Source: Paenibacillus bovis (GTDB taxonomy: Bacteria; Bacillota; Bacilli; Bacillales; Bacillaceae_C). From it: a stretch of DNA of 64,000 bases. Under the pieces are notes generated by a model that worked only from the letters and a program-made list of their open reading frames with translations, had not been told where the DNA came from and ran no database searches. The number at the start of each line of letters is the position of its first letter. Position 1 is the first letter of the stretch. This document shows positions 8,572 through 16,980 of this stretch, one piece after another. The position numbers and the translations under genes are program-made. The stretch is from the NCBI GenBank assembly GCA_007679095.1, contig VEFU01000010.1, positions 1 to 64,000 on the forward strand. Reading direction: 5' to 3'.

Positions 8572-8596
8572 GTGTATTTTAAATACACTTTTTTAT
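8572..8596 (+). terminator. Terminator-like hairpin between kinase and ABC genes
   Basis: GTGTAT (8572-8577) pairs with ATACAC (8583-8588) around a five-base loop, followed by TTTTTTATTTATT. It may separate the biosynthetic genes from the exporter genes or allow read-through. Confidence 0.5.
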
Positions 8597-8654
8597 TTAT
8601 TGTTGTTTTCAAGTGATTATTATAAAAATTACCCATTGCATGGGAGGTTTGTAC

Positions 8655-10457
8655 TTGGTGATAAATAGAGTAAAAGAAAAATGGAATAACATAGCTTCAT
8701 TGATTTGGCTAATTCGTCTTGTTACTAAACATGCTAAATTGCCTTTTGTTTTATCTGCCATTCAACAAATATTAAGTGCGCTTATCCCTGTCGCACTGGC
8801 TGCTGCTATAGGCGGAATAGTTGGTATGCTCATGCAAAAAGAGGTACCGTTGGATTCATTATGGCCATGGGTTGCAATATTGATACTTGCCCATTTACTA
8901 AAGCAAAGTTTTATTATTAATTCTTTCAAAGACTACTTATATCAAAAACGGTTGGAAACCTTACTCGATGAACCGATTTTACAAAAAATAAGTAGATTGC
9001 CTTTAATGTTCTTTGAAGATGCACGTACACATGATCTTGTTGCTCGAACCCTAAATCCATCACAACGCGTGCAAAGCATATGCGAAGATATCCTTCACAC
9101 TGTGGGTTCCTGGCTTCAGATTTTGTTTTTGGTTATTTATCTTGGCAATATGTTTTGGTGGTTGGGTCCACTTTTTATTATTCTATCTTTCATAAATACT
9201 AAGTATGAACTCTCCATAGGAAGACGATTTCAGGAAATTAATCGCGAATTAAGCATTCCTGAAAGAGAGAAAAACTATATTGGTAGTTTATTGACTGAAC
9301 GAAATCATGCAATGGAATTAAAAGTTTTCGGTCTTGGTACTCATTTAACTTCTAGGTGGAGAGGTTGGTTTAAAAATGTTCATACGGCGCGACTCAAATT
9401 CGATGTATCTATGCTACCACCTGTGCTTTTGCTTCGTCTATCTCAAGGGTTACTGTTGTTTGGAGGAATCATTATTCTAGTATGGCAAGTTCAGCAAACA
9501 GGAAGTGATGCCTCCTTACTTACTTCTGGGGTGGTTGCAATCTTATCTTTACTGGAAGCAGTCGATAGTATCAGTTGGAATTCACGAAATTTAGGAGAGG
9601 GAAATGCATATTTAGAAGAAGTTCAGGAGATGTTACATCATCCTCAAGATTGGAAAACTAAAGGAAGACTAACATTCCCAGAACCAATTATAGATGGTAT
9701 TCGATTAGAAGAAGTAACTTTTTCTTATCCAGGAGAAGATAAGCCCGCAATACATAATGTATCATTCCAAATTCGACCTGGGGAACGAATTGCTTTAGTA
9801 GGAGCAAATGGTTCCGGTAAAAGTACGTTAATGAAGTTATTACTTGGATTGTATGAGCCGGATTCAGGGCAGATTTTTATTGACGGTGTCAATATTAAAG
9901 ATATAGAAGCTAGCAGTCTCCGTAAAGCTATGTCAGTTGTGTTTCAGGATTTTGGAAAATACTCTTTAACAGCTAAAGAAAATATTGGTTTTGGAGAACT
10001 TGAACGAATTGATGATATCCATGCAATTCAAGAGGCTGCAGCAGCTGGAGGAGCAGATGACTTTATTCAGCGATTGGAAGCAACTTATGAAACTCCGTTT
10101 GGTAGATTAGTACCAAATAGTCACGAACCATCTGGAGGAGAATGGCAGAAGATTGCTATCAGCCGTGGGTTAATGAGACAATCGCAAATACTTATTTTTG
10201 ATGAACCAACCTCGGCGTTAGATCCACTGGCTGAGGCAAAATTATACTCTGAAATCGGGCAATTATTACGTGGTCAAACAGCTATCCTAGTAACACATCG
10301 GTTAGGTTCTGTTCACACATGTGATCGTGTTATTTTACTGGATGAAGGAAGGTTAGTTGAAATGGGTACCCATCAATCTCTTTTAGAGAACAATGGTTTA
10401 TATTCTGATATGTATTCATCTCAGGCTGCTTGGTATAAGGAGAAGATGCAAACATGA
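8655..10457 (+). CDS. ABC exporter half-transporter, lasso D1
   Basis: About 600 residues: an N-terminal six-helix ABC exporter membrane domain (to about residue 320) fused to an ATPase domain. Walker A is GANGSGKST from residue 383, the signature is PSGGEWQK in place of LSGGQ, and Walker B is LIFDEPTSALD. There is no C39 peptidase domain, as expected when leader removal is done by B1/B2. TTG at 8655 follows GGGAGG by seven bases; a GTG three bases on is equally possible. It overlaps the next half-transporter by four bases, so the two likely form a heterodimer exporting the lasso peptide and giving self-protection. Confidence 0.8.
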   Translation: MVINRVKEKWNNIASLIWLIRLVTKHAKLPFVLSAIQQILSALIPVALAAAIGGIVGMLMQKEVPLDSLWPWVAILILAHLLKQSFIINSFKDYLYQKRLETLLDEPILQKISRLPLMFFEDARTHDLVARTLNPSQRVQSICEDILHTVGSWLQILFLVIYLGNMFWWLGPLFIILSFINTKYELSIGRRFQEINRELSIPEREKNYIGSLLTERNHAMELKVFGLGTHLTSRWRGWFKNVHTARLKFDVSMLPPVLLLRLSQGLLLFGGIIILVWQVQQTGSDASLLTSGVVAILSLLEAVDSISWNSRNLGEGNAYLEEVQEMLHHPQDWKTKGRLTFPEPIIDGIRLEEVTFSYPGEDKPAIHNVSFQIRPGERIALVGANGSGKSTLMKLLLGLYEPDSGQIFIDGVNIKDIEASSLRKAMSVVFQDFGKYSLTAKENIGFGELERIDDIHAIQEAAAAGGADDFIQRLEATYETPFGRLVPNSHEPSGGEWQKIAISRGLMRQSQILIFDEPTSALDPLAEAKLYSEIGQLLRGQTAILVTHRLGSVHTCDRVILLDEGRLVEMGTHQSLLENNGLYSDMYSSQAAWYKEKMQT

Positions 10458-12268
10458 CACGTTTCTTTAACAAGGAAAATAAACAAACTGCAATCGGAAC
10501 TTATGTGCGTTTAATCATGATGCTTTTAAAGGATAAACCGGTATCTTTTATTTTTTATTGGTTCTTTGTTATTTTTCAAGCATTTCTTCCAGCCATTGGG
10601 ATTCTCTTACTAGCTAATCTCTTTGATATTGGCGGAAAATATATTAATGGAGAAGATACACTCCTTTCGTTTATATCAATCACTTCCCTGTTTGCTGGGG
10701 TTCATGTTGCCCAAATTATATTGAATATGGTGATTAATATATTTTTTAATCATATCCAGCGAAATCTAATAGCTACCTTAGATTTGCGGGTTTTTGAAAA
10801 AATGCAATATATTAAATTAGAGAGATTTGAAGAATCTACCTTTTTTGACCAATTTCAAAGAGCTCGTTCGGTTATTGAGTCTGGTCGGTTTATGAATTTT
10901 TTGAGAAGAGCCGTGACGTCAGTCCAATCACTATTAACGGCTATTGCAATGGCAAGTGTCATTATTCATTTTAGTTTATGGTTAGCGGCAAGCTTAGTAA
11001 TCGCAGCTGTTCCCATCACGATACTTCGTATTATTCGAGGGAAGCAATTTTGGCAGCTCCAAAGATTTCAATCTCCTAGACAACGTATGCTTGATTACCT
11101 TTCTCAAATTTTAATAGGTCGAGCGGAAGCGAAAGAACTGAGAGCATTTGATTTAGGGGATTATATATTGAATAAATGGCGTACATTAAGGGATCAATTA
11201 CGTGAAGAACGATGGGCGTTTGAACGAAAAAATATTAAAAATGAAGTCTTGTTCAGCACAGCTACAACCGAAGTGTTTGCTTACACATTGTCTATTGTAA
11301 TTGCGATTGGTGCAGCATATACTGGCAACTTGGAGGTTAGTGGACTTGCGGCTACTTTAATTTCACTTCGAACATTCCAAGATACAATTCGAATGTCCTT
11401 AATAAATTTCTCGTTTGCTGTAGAAGGTGCTTATTATGTAAGTGATTTATTCGAATTTATAGACGATCCAAATGAAGAAAAAAGGATGAATACTGAACTT
11501 TTACCTTCACAATTAACTCGCGGAATTCGTGTTGAAGGGGTTAGCTTCACTTATCCTGGTGCCGACAAACCAGCTCTCCAAGATATTTCATGCCATATTC
11601 TCCCAGAAGAAAGAATTGCGATTGTTGGACAAAATGGAGCAGGTAAATCTACATTTATAAAGTTATTACTTGGATTATATGAACCGAATAAAGGGAAAGT
11701 GACTTATGATAATTTAGATTTGCAGGCATTGGATTTGTCCTCAATTCGATCCCAGATTTCCATGGTACCGCAAGATTTCATGCGCTATCAATTTTCAGTA
11801 AGGGATAATGTTGCGTTTGGTGATATTCATTCCAATCCAGAGGAATCCACAATACTAAACGCGATGTATATGGGGGGTGCTACAGAATTTGTGAACGACT
11901 TACCAAATCAACTGGATACACGGCTTGGGAGGGAATTTCCAAATTCAACCGATCTCTCAGGTGGAGAATGGCAGCGGATCGCCACTTCTCGAGGCTTTAT
12001 GCGAACACCTCAAGTAATGGTTCTGGATGAACCAACAGCTTCATTGGATCCTATACAAGAAGCAAAGGTGTTTCGTCGATTTGCGGATTTCGCATATGGA
12101 AGAATTACCGTGATGGTGTCACACCGGTTAGCATCCTGTAAACTTGCTGATCGGATATTCATGTTCTCAAAACATCAACTTGTTGAAGTAGGTACACATG
12201 AAGAATTGATGTCTTATAATGGAGAATACGCTTCAATGTATCGAGAACAAGCTAAATGGTATCAATGA
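10454..12268 (+). CDS. ABC exporter half-transporter, lasso D2
   Basis: A 604-residue membrane-domain plus ATPase half-transporter. Walker A is GQNGAGKST from residue 392, the signature is LSGGEWQR and Walker B is VLDEPTASLD, so both ATP sites appear intact. The start ATG overlaps the previous stop (ATGA), indicating coupling and a heterodimer with it. The region 16-330 shows the hydrophobic helices of an exporter. Like its partner it lacks a peptidase domain. A strong terminator at 12343-12381 ends the cluster. Confidence 0.8.
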   Translation: MTRFFNKENKQTAIGTYVRLIMMLLKDKPVSFIFYWFFVIFQAFLPAIGILLLANLFDIGGKYINGEDTLLSFISITSLFAGVHVAQIILNMVINIFFNHIQRNLIATLDLRVFEKMQYIKLERFEESTFFDQFQRARSVIESGRFMNFLRRAVTSVQSLLTAIAMASVIIHFSLWLAASLVIAAVPITILRIIRGKQFWQLQRFQSPRQRMLDYLSQILIGRAEAKELRAFDLGDYILNKWRTLRDQLREERWAFERKNIKNEVLFSTATTEVFAYTLSIVIAIGAAYTGNLEVSGLAATLISLRTFQDTIRMSLINFSFAVEGAYYVSDLFEFIDDPNEEKRMNTELLPSQLTRGIRVEGVSFTYPGADKPALQDISCHILPEERIAIVGQNGAGKSTFIKLLLGLYEPNKGKVTYDNLDLQALDLSSIRSQISMVPQDFMRYQFSVRDNVAFGDIHSNPEESTILNAMYMGGATEFVNDLPNQLDTRLGREFPNSTDLSGGEWQRIATSRGFMRTPQVMVLDEPTASLDPIQEAKVFRRFADFAYGRITVMVSHRLASCKLADRIFMFSKHQLVEVGTHEELMSYNGEYASMYREQAKWYQ

Positions 12269-12342
12269 ATAATGTAATCTTTTATATTTAATTTTTTGAT
12301 CGGATAGTTAATATAAATACTAAATACTAATTATTAATAAAA

Positions 12343-12381
12343 ACAAGACGTTGGGGATATATCCCAACATCTTGTTTTTTG
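12343..12381 (+). terminator. Rho-independent terminator of the lasso cluster
   Basis: ACAAGACGTTGGG (12343-12355) pairs with CCCAACATCTTGT (12363-12375) with one C-A mismatch, followed by six T residues in all. Confidence 0.85.
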
Positions 12382-12398
12382 CCTCTTAAATTACTACG

Positions 12399-12435
12399 GT
12401 GAACCGTATCACAAATAGTGGTAAAGCAAAGAGTT
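12399..12435 (+). repeat. Dispersed ~35-bp repeat, copy 1
   Basis: GTGAACCGTATCACAAATAG followed by TGGTAAAGCAAAGAGT. Near-identical copies lie at 13754 and 14664, each in a gap between genes. Downstream, to 12479, one frame reads like a degraded protein tail (RVEIDLSKTVLEKLK, stop). Confidence 0.7.
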
Positions 12436-12489
12436 GAGATTGATCTTAGTAAAACTGTACTAGAAAAACTCAAATAGTAAATTGCAAAC

Positions 12490-12531
12490 TCCTTTAGATT
12501 TTCCATGAAGAATCTAAGGGGGTTTCTTTTT
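12490..12531 (+). terminator. Orphan terminator-like hairpin
   Basis: CCTTTAGATT and GAATCTAAGGG form an imperfect stem followed by TTTCTTTTT. No intact gene lies upstream, so it probably terminated a gene that has decayed into the repeat region at 12399-12479. Confidence 0.45.
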
Positions 12532-12654
12532 GTCCTAAGTCACAGGGAATATACGTTCCTGTTTTGTTAAGTTTCTTATGTATAGATGTTATAATATTAG
12601 ATAGAAGAAACGCAATAAGTATCTAATAAATTTTATAATAAAGGAGTGAATGGA

Positions 12655-13650
12655 ATGGACAATAAAACAGATATCTTGATCTATCAAACTGAGGACGGAA
12701 ACACAAAAATCGATGTTAGACTGGAAAATGAAACAGTTTGGATGACGCAAAAAGCAATTGCTGAACTTTACCAGACCACACCGCAGAACATTACTCTTCA
12801 TGTAAAGAACATCTACGAAGAAGGAGAATTGGAGGAAGAGTCAACTTGTAAGTATTACTTACAAGTTCAAAATGAAGGTTCAAGGGAGGTAAAAAGAAAG
12901 GCAAAGCACTATAATCTTGAAATGATTCTCGCAATCGGCTACCGTGTTCGTTCCCACCGAGGTACACAGTTCCGTCAGTGGGCAACAGAACGCTTAAATG
13001 AATATCTAGTCAAAGGTTTTACAATGGATGATGATCGTTTGAAAGACAGGCGTAATTTTGGAGAAGATTACTTTGATGAGTTATTGGAACGAATTAGAGA
13101 TATTCGTGCCTCAGAGAAAAGATTCTATCAAAAAATTACTGATATATATGCTACCTCTGTAGATTATGATTCTAATGCAGAAGTAACACAGATATTTTTT
13201 AAAACAGTTCAAAATAAATTACATTTTGCAATCCATGGTATGACGGCTGCTGAACTTATTTCAAAGAGAGCGGATGCAGAAAAAGAAAACATGGGACTTA
13301 CTTCTTGGAAAGGTGATAAAGTACGTAAGCGAGATGTGACTGTTGCTAAAAATTACTTATCTGAAAAGGAGTTAAAGTCGCTAAATCGAATTGTTACAAT
13401 GTATTTAGACTATGCTGAGGACCAAGCAGAGCGTCAACGACCAATGTATATGAAGGATTGGATTGATAAATTAAATGCATTTCTGCAATTTAATGAGCGT
13501 GATATTCTCGAAAATGCAGGGAAGGTATCAAAAGTCGTTGCAGATAAGATTGCGAATCAAGAATATGAGAAATTTAATCAAAACCGAATTGAGCAGAGTT
13601 CATACGATGATTTTGATAAATTTATTGATAATAATAATCTGAAGAAATAA
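12655..13650 (+). CDS. RhuM family protein
   Basis: A 331-residue protein of the RhuM (virulence protein RhuM) family, common in mobile and defence-associated DNA but of unknown function. Typical stretches are VWMTQKAIAELYQTT with NITLHVKNI (a probable helix-turn-helix, residues 25-55), AIGYRVRSHRGTQFRQWAT around 100-118 and MYLDYAEDQAERQ toward the end. ATG at 12655 follows AAGGAG by eight bases; the GTG at 12646 overlaps that RBS. It stands alone between two copies of the dispersed ~35-bp repeat, which suggests a gene carried in by recombination. Confidence 0.85.
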   Translation: MDNKTDILIYQTEDGNTKIDVRLENETVWMTQKAIAELYQTTPQNITLHVKNIYEEGELEEESTCKYYLQVQNEGSREVKRKAKHYNLEMILAIGYRVRSHRGTQFRQWATERLNEYLVKGFTMDDDRLKDRRNFGEDYFDELLERIRDIRASEKRFYQKITDIYATSVDYDSNAEVTQIFFKTVQNKLHFAIHGMTAAELISKRADAEKENMGLTSWKGDKVRKRDVTVAKNYLSEKELKSLNRIVTMYLDYAEDQAERQRPMYMKDWIDKLNAFLQFNERDILENAGKVSKVVADKIANQEYEKFNQNRIEQSSYDDFDKFIDNNNLKK

Positions 13651-13753
13651 CTTTGTGGTTACAGTTGTTTTATTGACGCCTCACTTACTTGGAAGTTTTT
13701 ACGGAAGTGATGATTGCTAAGTGGTGGTAATATTAATCTTATCACTAAAAATA

Positions 13754-13789
13754 GTGAACCGTATCACAAATAGTGGTAAAACAAAGAGT
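13754..13789 (+). repeat. Dispersed ~35-bp repeat, copy 2
   Basis: GTGAACCGTATCACAAATAG followed by TGGTAAAACAAAGAGT, differing from copy 1 at one position. It lies about 100 bp after the RhuM gene. In the same relative frame a degraded tail (RVELVLDSFTISEMLKL, stop) follows. Confidence 0.7.
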
Positions 13790-13900
13790 AGAATTAGTTT
13801 TGGATAGTTTTACAATTAGTGAAATGTTAAAATTGTAGGTGAAGAGATACTGTTTATCAACGGTATTTTTACCTTTTGTTATAGACAAAGTGGGTGTTGT

Positions 13901-14623
13901 ATGGAGATAATAGCATTTTTTATAATCGTTTTGGTTGCTTCTGTACTTCAAACGAGTACAGGATTCGGATTTTCAATTTTGGCTACTCCATTTCTGCTTT
14001 TAATATTTGAACCAATAGAGGCTATTCAAATAAATTTAATATTGTCATTGATTATATCAAGTGCATTAATAATGAAAATTAGAAGAGATATTGATTTTGC
14101 TATTCTTAGAAGGTTTGTCGTAGGTAGTGTTACGGGTCTACCTATTGGTATTATGCTCTTCATGTTGATTGATATAAATAGATTAAAAATGGGAGTGAGC
14201 CTTATTATCTTGGTGTTAACAATCATGCTTATTCTGAAATTTCGAATCAACCAAAATGAGAAGCGAGATTTACTTGTAGGTGGACTATCAGGTTCATTCA
14301 CAACAAGTATAGGTATGCCCGGGCCACCATTATTATTATATTTTTCAGGAACTGATACTCAAAAAGAAAAATTAAGAGGTACTACATTAGCCTTTTATTT
14401 ATTTATATACTTTGTTAGTTTAATCATCCAAGTGACTTTTGCTGGGACAAATAAGACAATATGGGTATCGAGTTTATGGGCTTTACCTTTGGTATTTGTA
14501 GGATTGTATGTGGGACAACTATTATTTAAAAGGATTAATCAAAGGGTTTTTCGAATATTTACATATATAATCTTACTTTTTACTGGAATTTACTTGCTGA
14601 TTGAGAGTTTGGGGTTTCTATAA
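13901..14623 (+). CDS. TSUP (TauE/SafE) family membrane transporter
   Basis: A 240-residue, highly hydrophobic protein with about eight predicted helices. The family includes sulfite, sulfonate and organic-acid anion transporters. Two related halves are visible: TSTGFGFSILATPFLLL near residue 20 and SGSFTTSIGMPGPPLLLYF near residue 130, the duplicated G/P-rich motif of the family. The ATG has only a weak RBS (GTGGGTG). It is a single gene between copies 2 and 3 of the dispersed repeat, so it gives no context for substrate. Confidence 0.8.
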   Translation: MEIIAFFIIVLVASVLQTSTGFGFSILATPFLLLIFEPIEAIQINLILSLIISSALIMKIRRDIDFAILRRFVVGSVTGLPIGIMLFMLIDINRLKMGVSLIILVLTIMLILKFRINQNEKRDLLVGGLSGSFTTSIGMPGPPLLLYFSGTDTQKEKLRGTTLAFYLFIYFVSLIIQVTFAGTNKTIWVSSLWALPLVFVGLYVGQLLFKRINQRVFRIFTYIILLFTGIYLLIESLGFL

Positions 14624-14663
14624 TCAATAAGGTGGTACTATCTGATTTACCATATCCGAAATG

Positions 14664-14696
14664 CTGAACCGTACCACAAATAGAGGCAAAAAAGTT
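14664..14696 (+). repeat. Dispersed ~35-bp repeat, copy 3 (diverged)
   Basis: CTGAACCGTACCACAAATAG followed by AGGCAAAAAAGTT. It matches copies 1 and 2 with several substitutions and lies 40 bp after the TSUP gene. Confidence 0.6.
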
Positions 14697-14766
14697 GAAA
14701 TATGTTATAGGGCTAAAATGAATATAAACCTCTTTAAATCTGAGACTGAATTAAATTAGCTATAAC

Positions 14767-15017
14767 TTAGATGAATTTTTTGAGAAGTTAAATGAAGTCA
14801 TTGATAAAAACTTGTTAAACGATAATGGTTATTTATATTTTGCTTATCCAAATAAGGATAATGCTAAATACGATACATATATAGATTGTGACGATATCTA
14901 ACTGATAAATATAATAATTAAGAAGGATTTTGCCCAAATAGTAATCTAAAATTTGCTAGAACTGTTAGTTTAAATGATGTGTTTAATGCTGTAGGGATAA
15001 AAGCAACAAAGAAATAA
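14767..15017 (+). pseudogene. Frameshifted gene relic, function unknown
   Basis: Two pieces of protein-like sequence in different frames abut. The first (14767-14901) contains LDEFFEKLNEVIDKNLLNDN and FAYPNKDNAKYDTYIDCDDI before a stop. The second (14925-15017) contains NSNLKFARTVSLNDVFNAVG, ending in TAA. Together they look like the C-terminal half of a small soluble protein broken by a shift near 14905. A terminator hairpin at 15081-15110 follows. Family not recognised. Confidence 0.45.
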
Positions 15018-15080
15018 TAAAGTAGGAAAAAGTCATTAAATTAGGAGCTTCAATATTTGGTGGAATGATTATCAATCTGA

Positions 15081-15112
15081 ATAAACTTAGTTGTTTGCTA
15101 AGTTTATTTTTA
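15081..15112 (+). terminator. Terminator after gene relic
   Basis: ATAAACTTAG (15081-15090) pairs with CTAAGTTTAT (15098-15107), followed by a T-rich tract. It lies upstream of the Arr gene and would insulate it from upstream transcription. Confidence 0.65.
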
Positions 15113-15182
15113 TTCCTAATTTTCCATATAGATATTTCCATCTGAGTATATTAATAATAATCTATTTTGGAGGTATGATTAG

Positions 15183-15932
15183 ATGAATATTAAATTTGAT
15201 CCAAATAACGCCGTGATTAAACTGTGTATGAGTGGAATGGGATTAGAGGATAGTGGAGATATTGAAGGTGCGATTTTAATGTTTAATAAAGCATGGTGCG
15301 ATGCAACAGATGATTATGAAAGATTTATTGCCGCTTATCATTTAGCTCGTCTACAAAAGAGTGTAAAAGATAAATTAAAATGGATGGAAACATCATTACA
15401 GAGTGCTCTAAAAGTTGATGATGATAATGTTAGGAGTGCATACTCAACGTTATATAAAACCATTGCCCAATGTTATGAGGAGATAGATGATTCCGAGAAT
15501 GCAAAAAGAAATTACGAATTGTCCAATTCATCTAAGGGTGTACCTTCTGATGCTGGACCGTTTTATCATGGGACAAGGGCTGATTTGAGTGTTGGTGATT
15601 TACTAACAGCAGGTGGAAATTCAAATTACAAAGATGGGCTTAAAATGAACCATATTTATTTCACAGCTAATGTCAATGGCGCAGGACTAGCAGCAGCATT
15701 AGCAAAGGGAGAAGGAAGGGAACGTGTTTATATAGTAGAACCAACAGGTGAGTTTGAAGACGATCCAAATGTTACAGACAAAAAATTCCCTGGAAACTTA
15801 ACACGTTCTTATCGCTCGGAAAAACCTTTAAGAATAATTGGTGAAGAAACAGTATGGAATAAACTTACAAAAACTGAACGGCAAGAATGGCGCGAAAAGT
15901 CTTCTAAAAATACAGGTGAAATTATTAACTAA
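15183..15932 (+). CDS. arr: NAD+-rifampin ADP-ribosyltransferase (Arr) with N-terminal TPR-like domain
   Basis: A 249-residue protein. Residues 125-245 are an Arr domain, which inactivates rifamycins by ADP-ribosylating their ansa hydroxyl. Catalytic residues are visible as H129 (FYHGT), Y159 (HIYFT) and D194, with the same spacing (30 and 35 residues) as H19, Y49 and D84 of the Mycobacterium smegmatis enzyme. Residues 1-115 form a helical, TPR-like region (EDSGDIEGAILMFNKAW; YKTIAQCYEEIDDSENAKRN) absent from minimal Arr proteins of about 140 residues. The RBS is GGAGG, nine bases before the ATG. It stands alone amid relics, suggesting horizontal arrival. Confidence 0.9.
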   Translation: MNIKFDPNNAVIKLCMSGMGLEDSGDIEGAILMFNKAWCDATDDYERFIAAYHLARLQKSVKDKLKWMETSLQSALKVDDDNVRSAYSTLYKTIAQCYEEIDDSENAKRNYELSNSSKGVPSDAGPFYHGTRADLSVGDLLTAGGNSNYKDGLKMNHIYFTANVNGAGLAAALAKGEGRERVYIVEPTGEFEDDPNVTDKKFPGNLTRSYRSEKPLRIIGEETVWNKLTKTERQEWREKSSKNTGEIIN

Positions 15933-15991
15933 CCATTTTTAATGTTTACAGTTGAATTTAGTAGTTCACCTTCTTCATTCAACTCTAATAA

Positions 15992-16096
15992 CTATATGAA
16001 GTATGGAAGACCATCAATTGGAAAGACGAATATAAAAAAGTTGAAATGAAGCCAGATGTAAAAGTGAGTATTATTAATACTGGTAATGTTTTTTGA
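15992..16096 (+). pseudogene. Gene relic, C-terminal fragment
   Basis: A stop-bounded frame encodes EVWKTINWKDEYKKVEMKPD followed by VKVSIINTGNVF and a stop. It is protein-like but has no start codon. A terminator hairpin lies 40 bp downstream. Family not recognised. Confidence 0.35.
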
Positions 16097-16135
16097 CTAG
16101 ATTTCGTTTCTAATGTTGGTTGACAAGATCTATAA

Positions 16136-16172
16136 AGACACTAGGCTAATATCCTAGCGTCTCTTTTTCTGC
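16136..16172 (+). terminator. Terminator
   Basis: AGACACTAGG (16136-16145) pairs with CCTAGCGTCT (16153-16162) with one mismatch, followed by CTTTTTCT. Confidence 0.65.
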
Positions 16173-16222
16173 CTCTTATATAACTCTTAAGAATAGTACC
16201 ATAATTATTATCAGTTTTATAT

Positions 16223-16762
16223 TTAGTTTTTGCTTTGTACTAGTGCTTGAATAAAAGCACCAACCGTCTGAATCCAGCTGCCGACAAAATTAATTATTTG
16301 TCCATTACCTCCAGATAGATCGATTTTCCCTCCAATCGCTTGTAGAGAGTTACCAATCATTTGAAGAAGGGATGCATAAATATTTAATAAGTCATCCATC
16401 GTCCGATTTTTGCTATTTAATAAATCGGGTAAAGCCATACCACTTCCAAGAGCTTGGAGTAAATTCCCTTTTATATTTAACTCTGATTTTGCTTCATCGT
16501 TAAAATTAATGACTATTCCTGCAATGCATGTAGAATTTCCAATTGCTTGTATTTGGTTTCCAAGCTTTCCTAAAGTAATCTCCTTTTCACTATCCGCAAC
16601 CAATGCATTTCCTGTCGCCTGCATGACATTCCCTAATAATGATAAATTGTTTTGCATCGTTTCATTTAACTTTGAAGAAGGGGTGCTGGATATAGCTGAA
16701 AGAAGCGTACCTAGGGCTTGGTCCCACATTCCAATTAATGCTTTAAGATCACTATCCATCAT
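16223..16762 (-). CDS. Repetitive GNxLQAxG protein, unknown function
   Basis: A 179-residue protein built from degenerate repeats of about 20-40 residues, each containing a G-N-x-x-Q-A-x-G core: LGNVMQATGNAL, LGNQIQAIGN, KGNLLQALGSG, IGNSLQAIGG and WIQTVGAFIQAL. Similar repetitive proteins of unknown function occur in Bacillus (I think of the DUF6944 type, by memory only). No signal peptide or catalytic motif is visible. It is encoded convergently to the Arr gene. An ATG at 16762 follows a GAAGG-like sequence. The repeated amphipathic glycine-rich units suggest a solenoid or a membrane-inserting rod, which is speculation. Confidence 0.65.
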   Translation of the reverse strand: MMDSDLKALIGMWDQALGTLLSAISSTPSSKLNETMQNNLSLLGNVMQATGNALVADSEKEITLGKLGNQIQAIGNSTCIAGIVINFNDEAKSELNIKGNLLQALGSGMALPDLLNSKNRTMDDLLNIYASLLQMIGNSLQAIGGKIDLSGGNGQIINFVGSWIQTVGAFIQALVQSKN

Positions 16763-16980
16763 AAATAAAAACCTTCTTTAATATTATGTGGTTAGTATAC
16801 GCAGATAAAGGTGATTGGGTTATTGGTGTAGAAATACTGAGGGTTAAATGCTAAAGTAAACCATCTACAAGTAATGAGGTAACGTTGTATAAAGTATGTA
16901 AAAAGGGGTAGCTGCCATTCGGGCTATTCCAAAATTCATATATGTTATTTTAGAGTGACAAAACTCGCGCAAGAAAACAT

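Noticed and set aside
1273-12268. Lanthipeptide or sactipeptide cluster
   Set aside because: No LanM/LanBC or radical-SAM gene. The asparagine-synthetase-like, transglutaminase-like and PqqD-like trio defines lasso.
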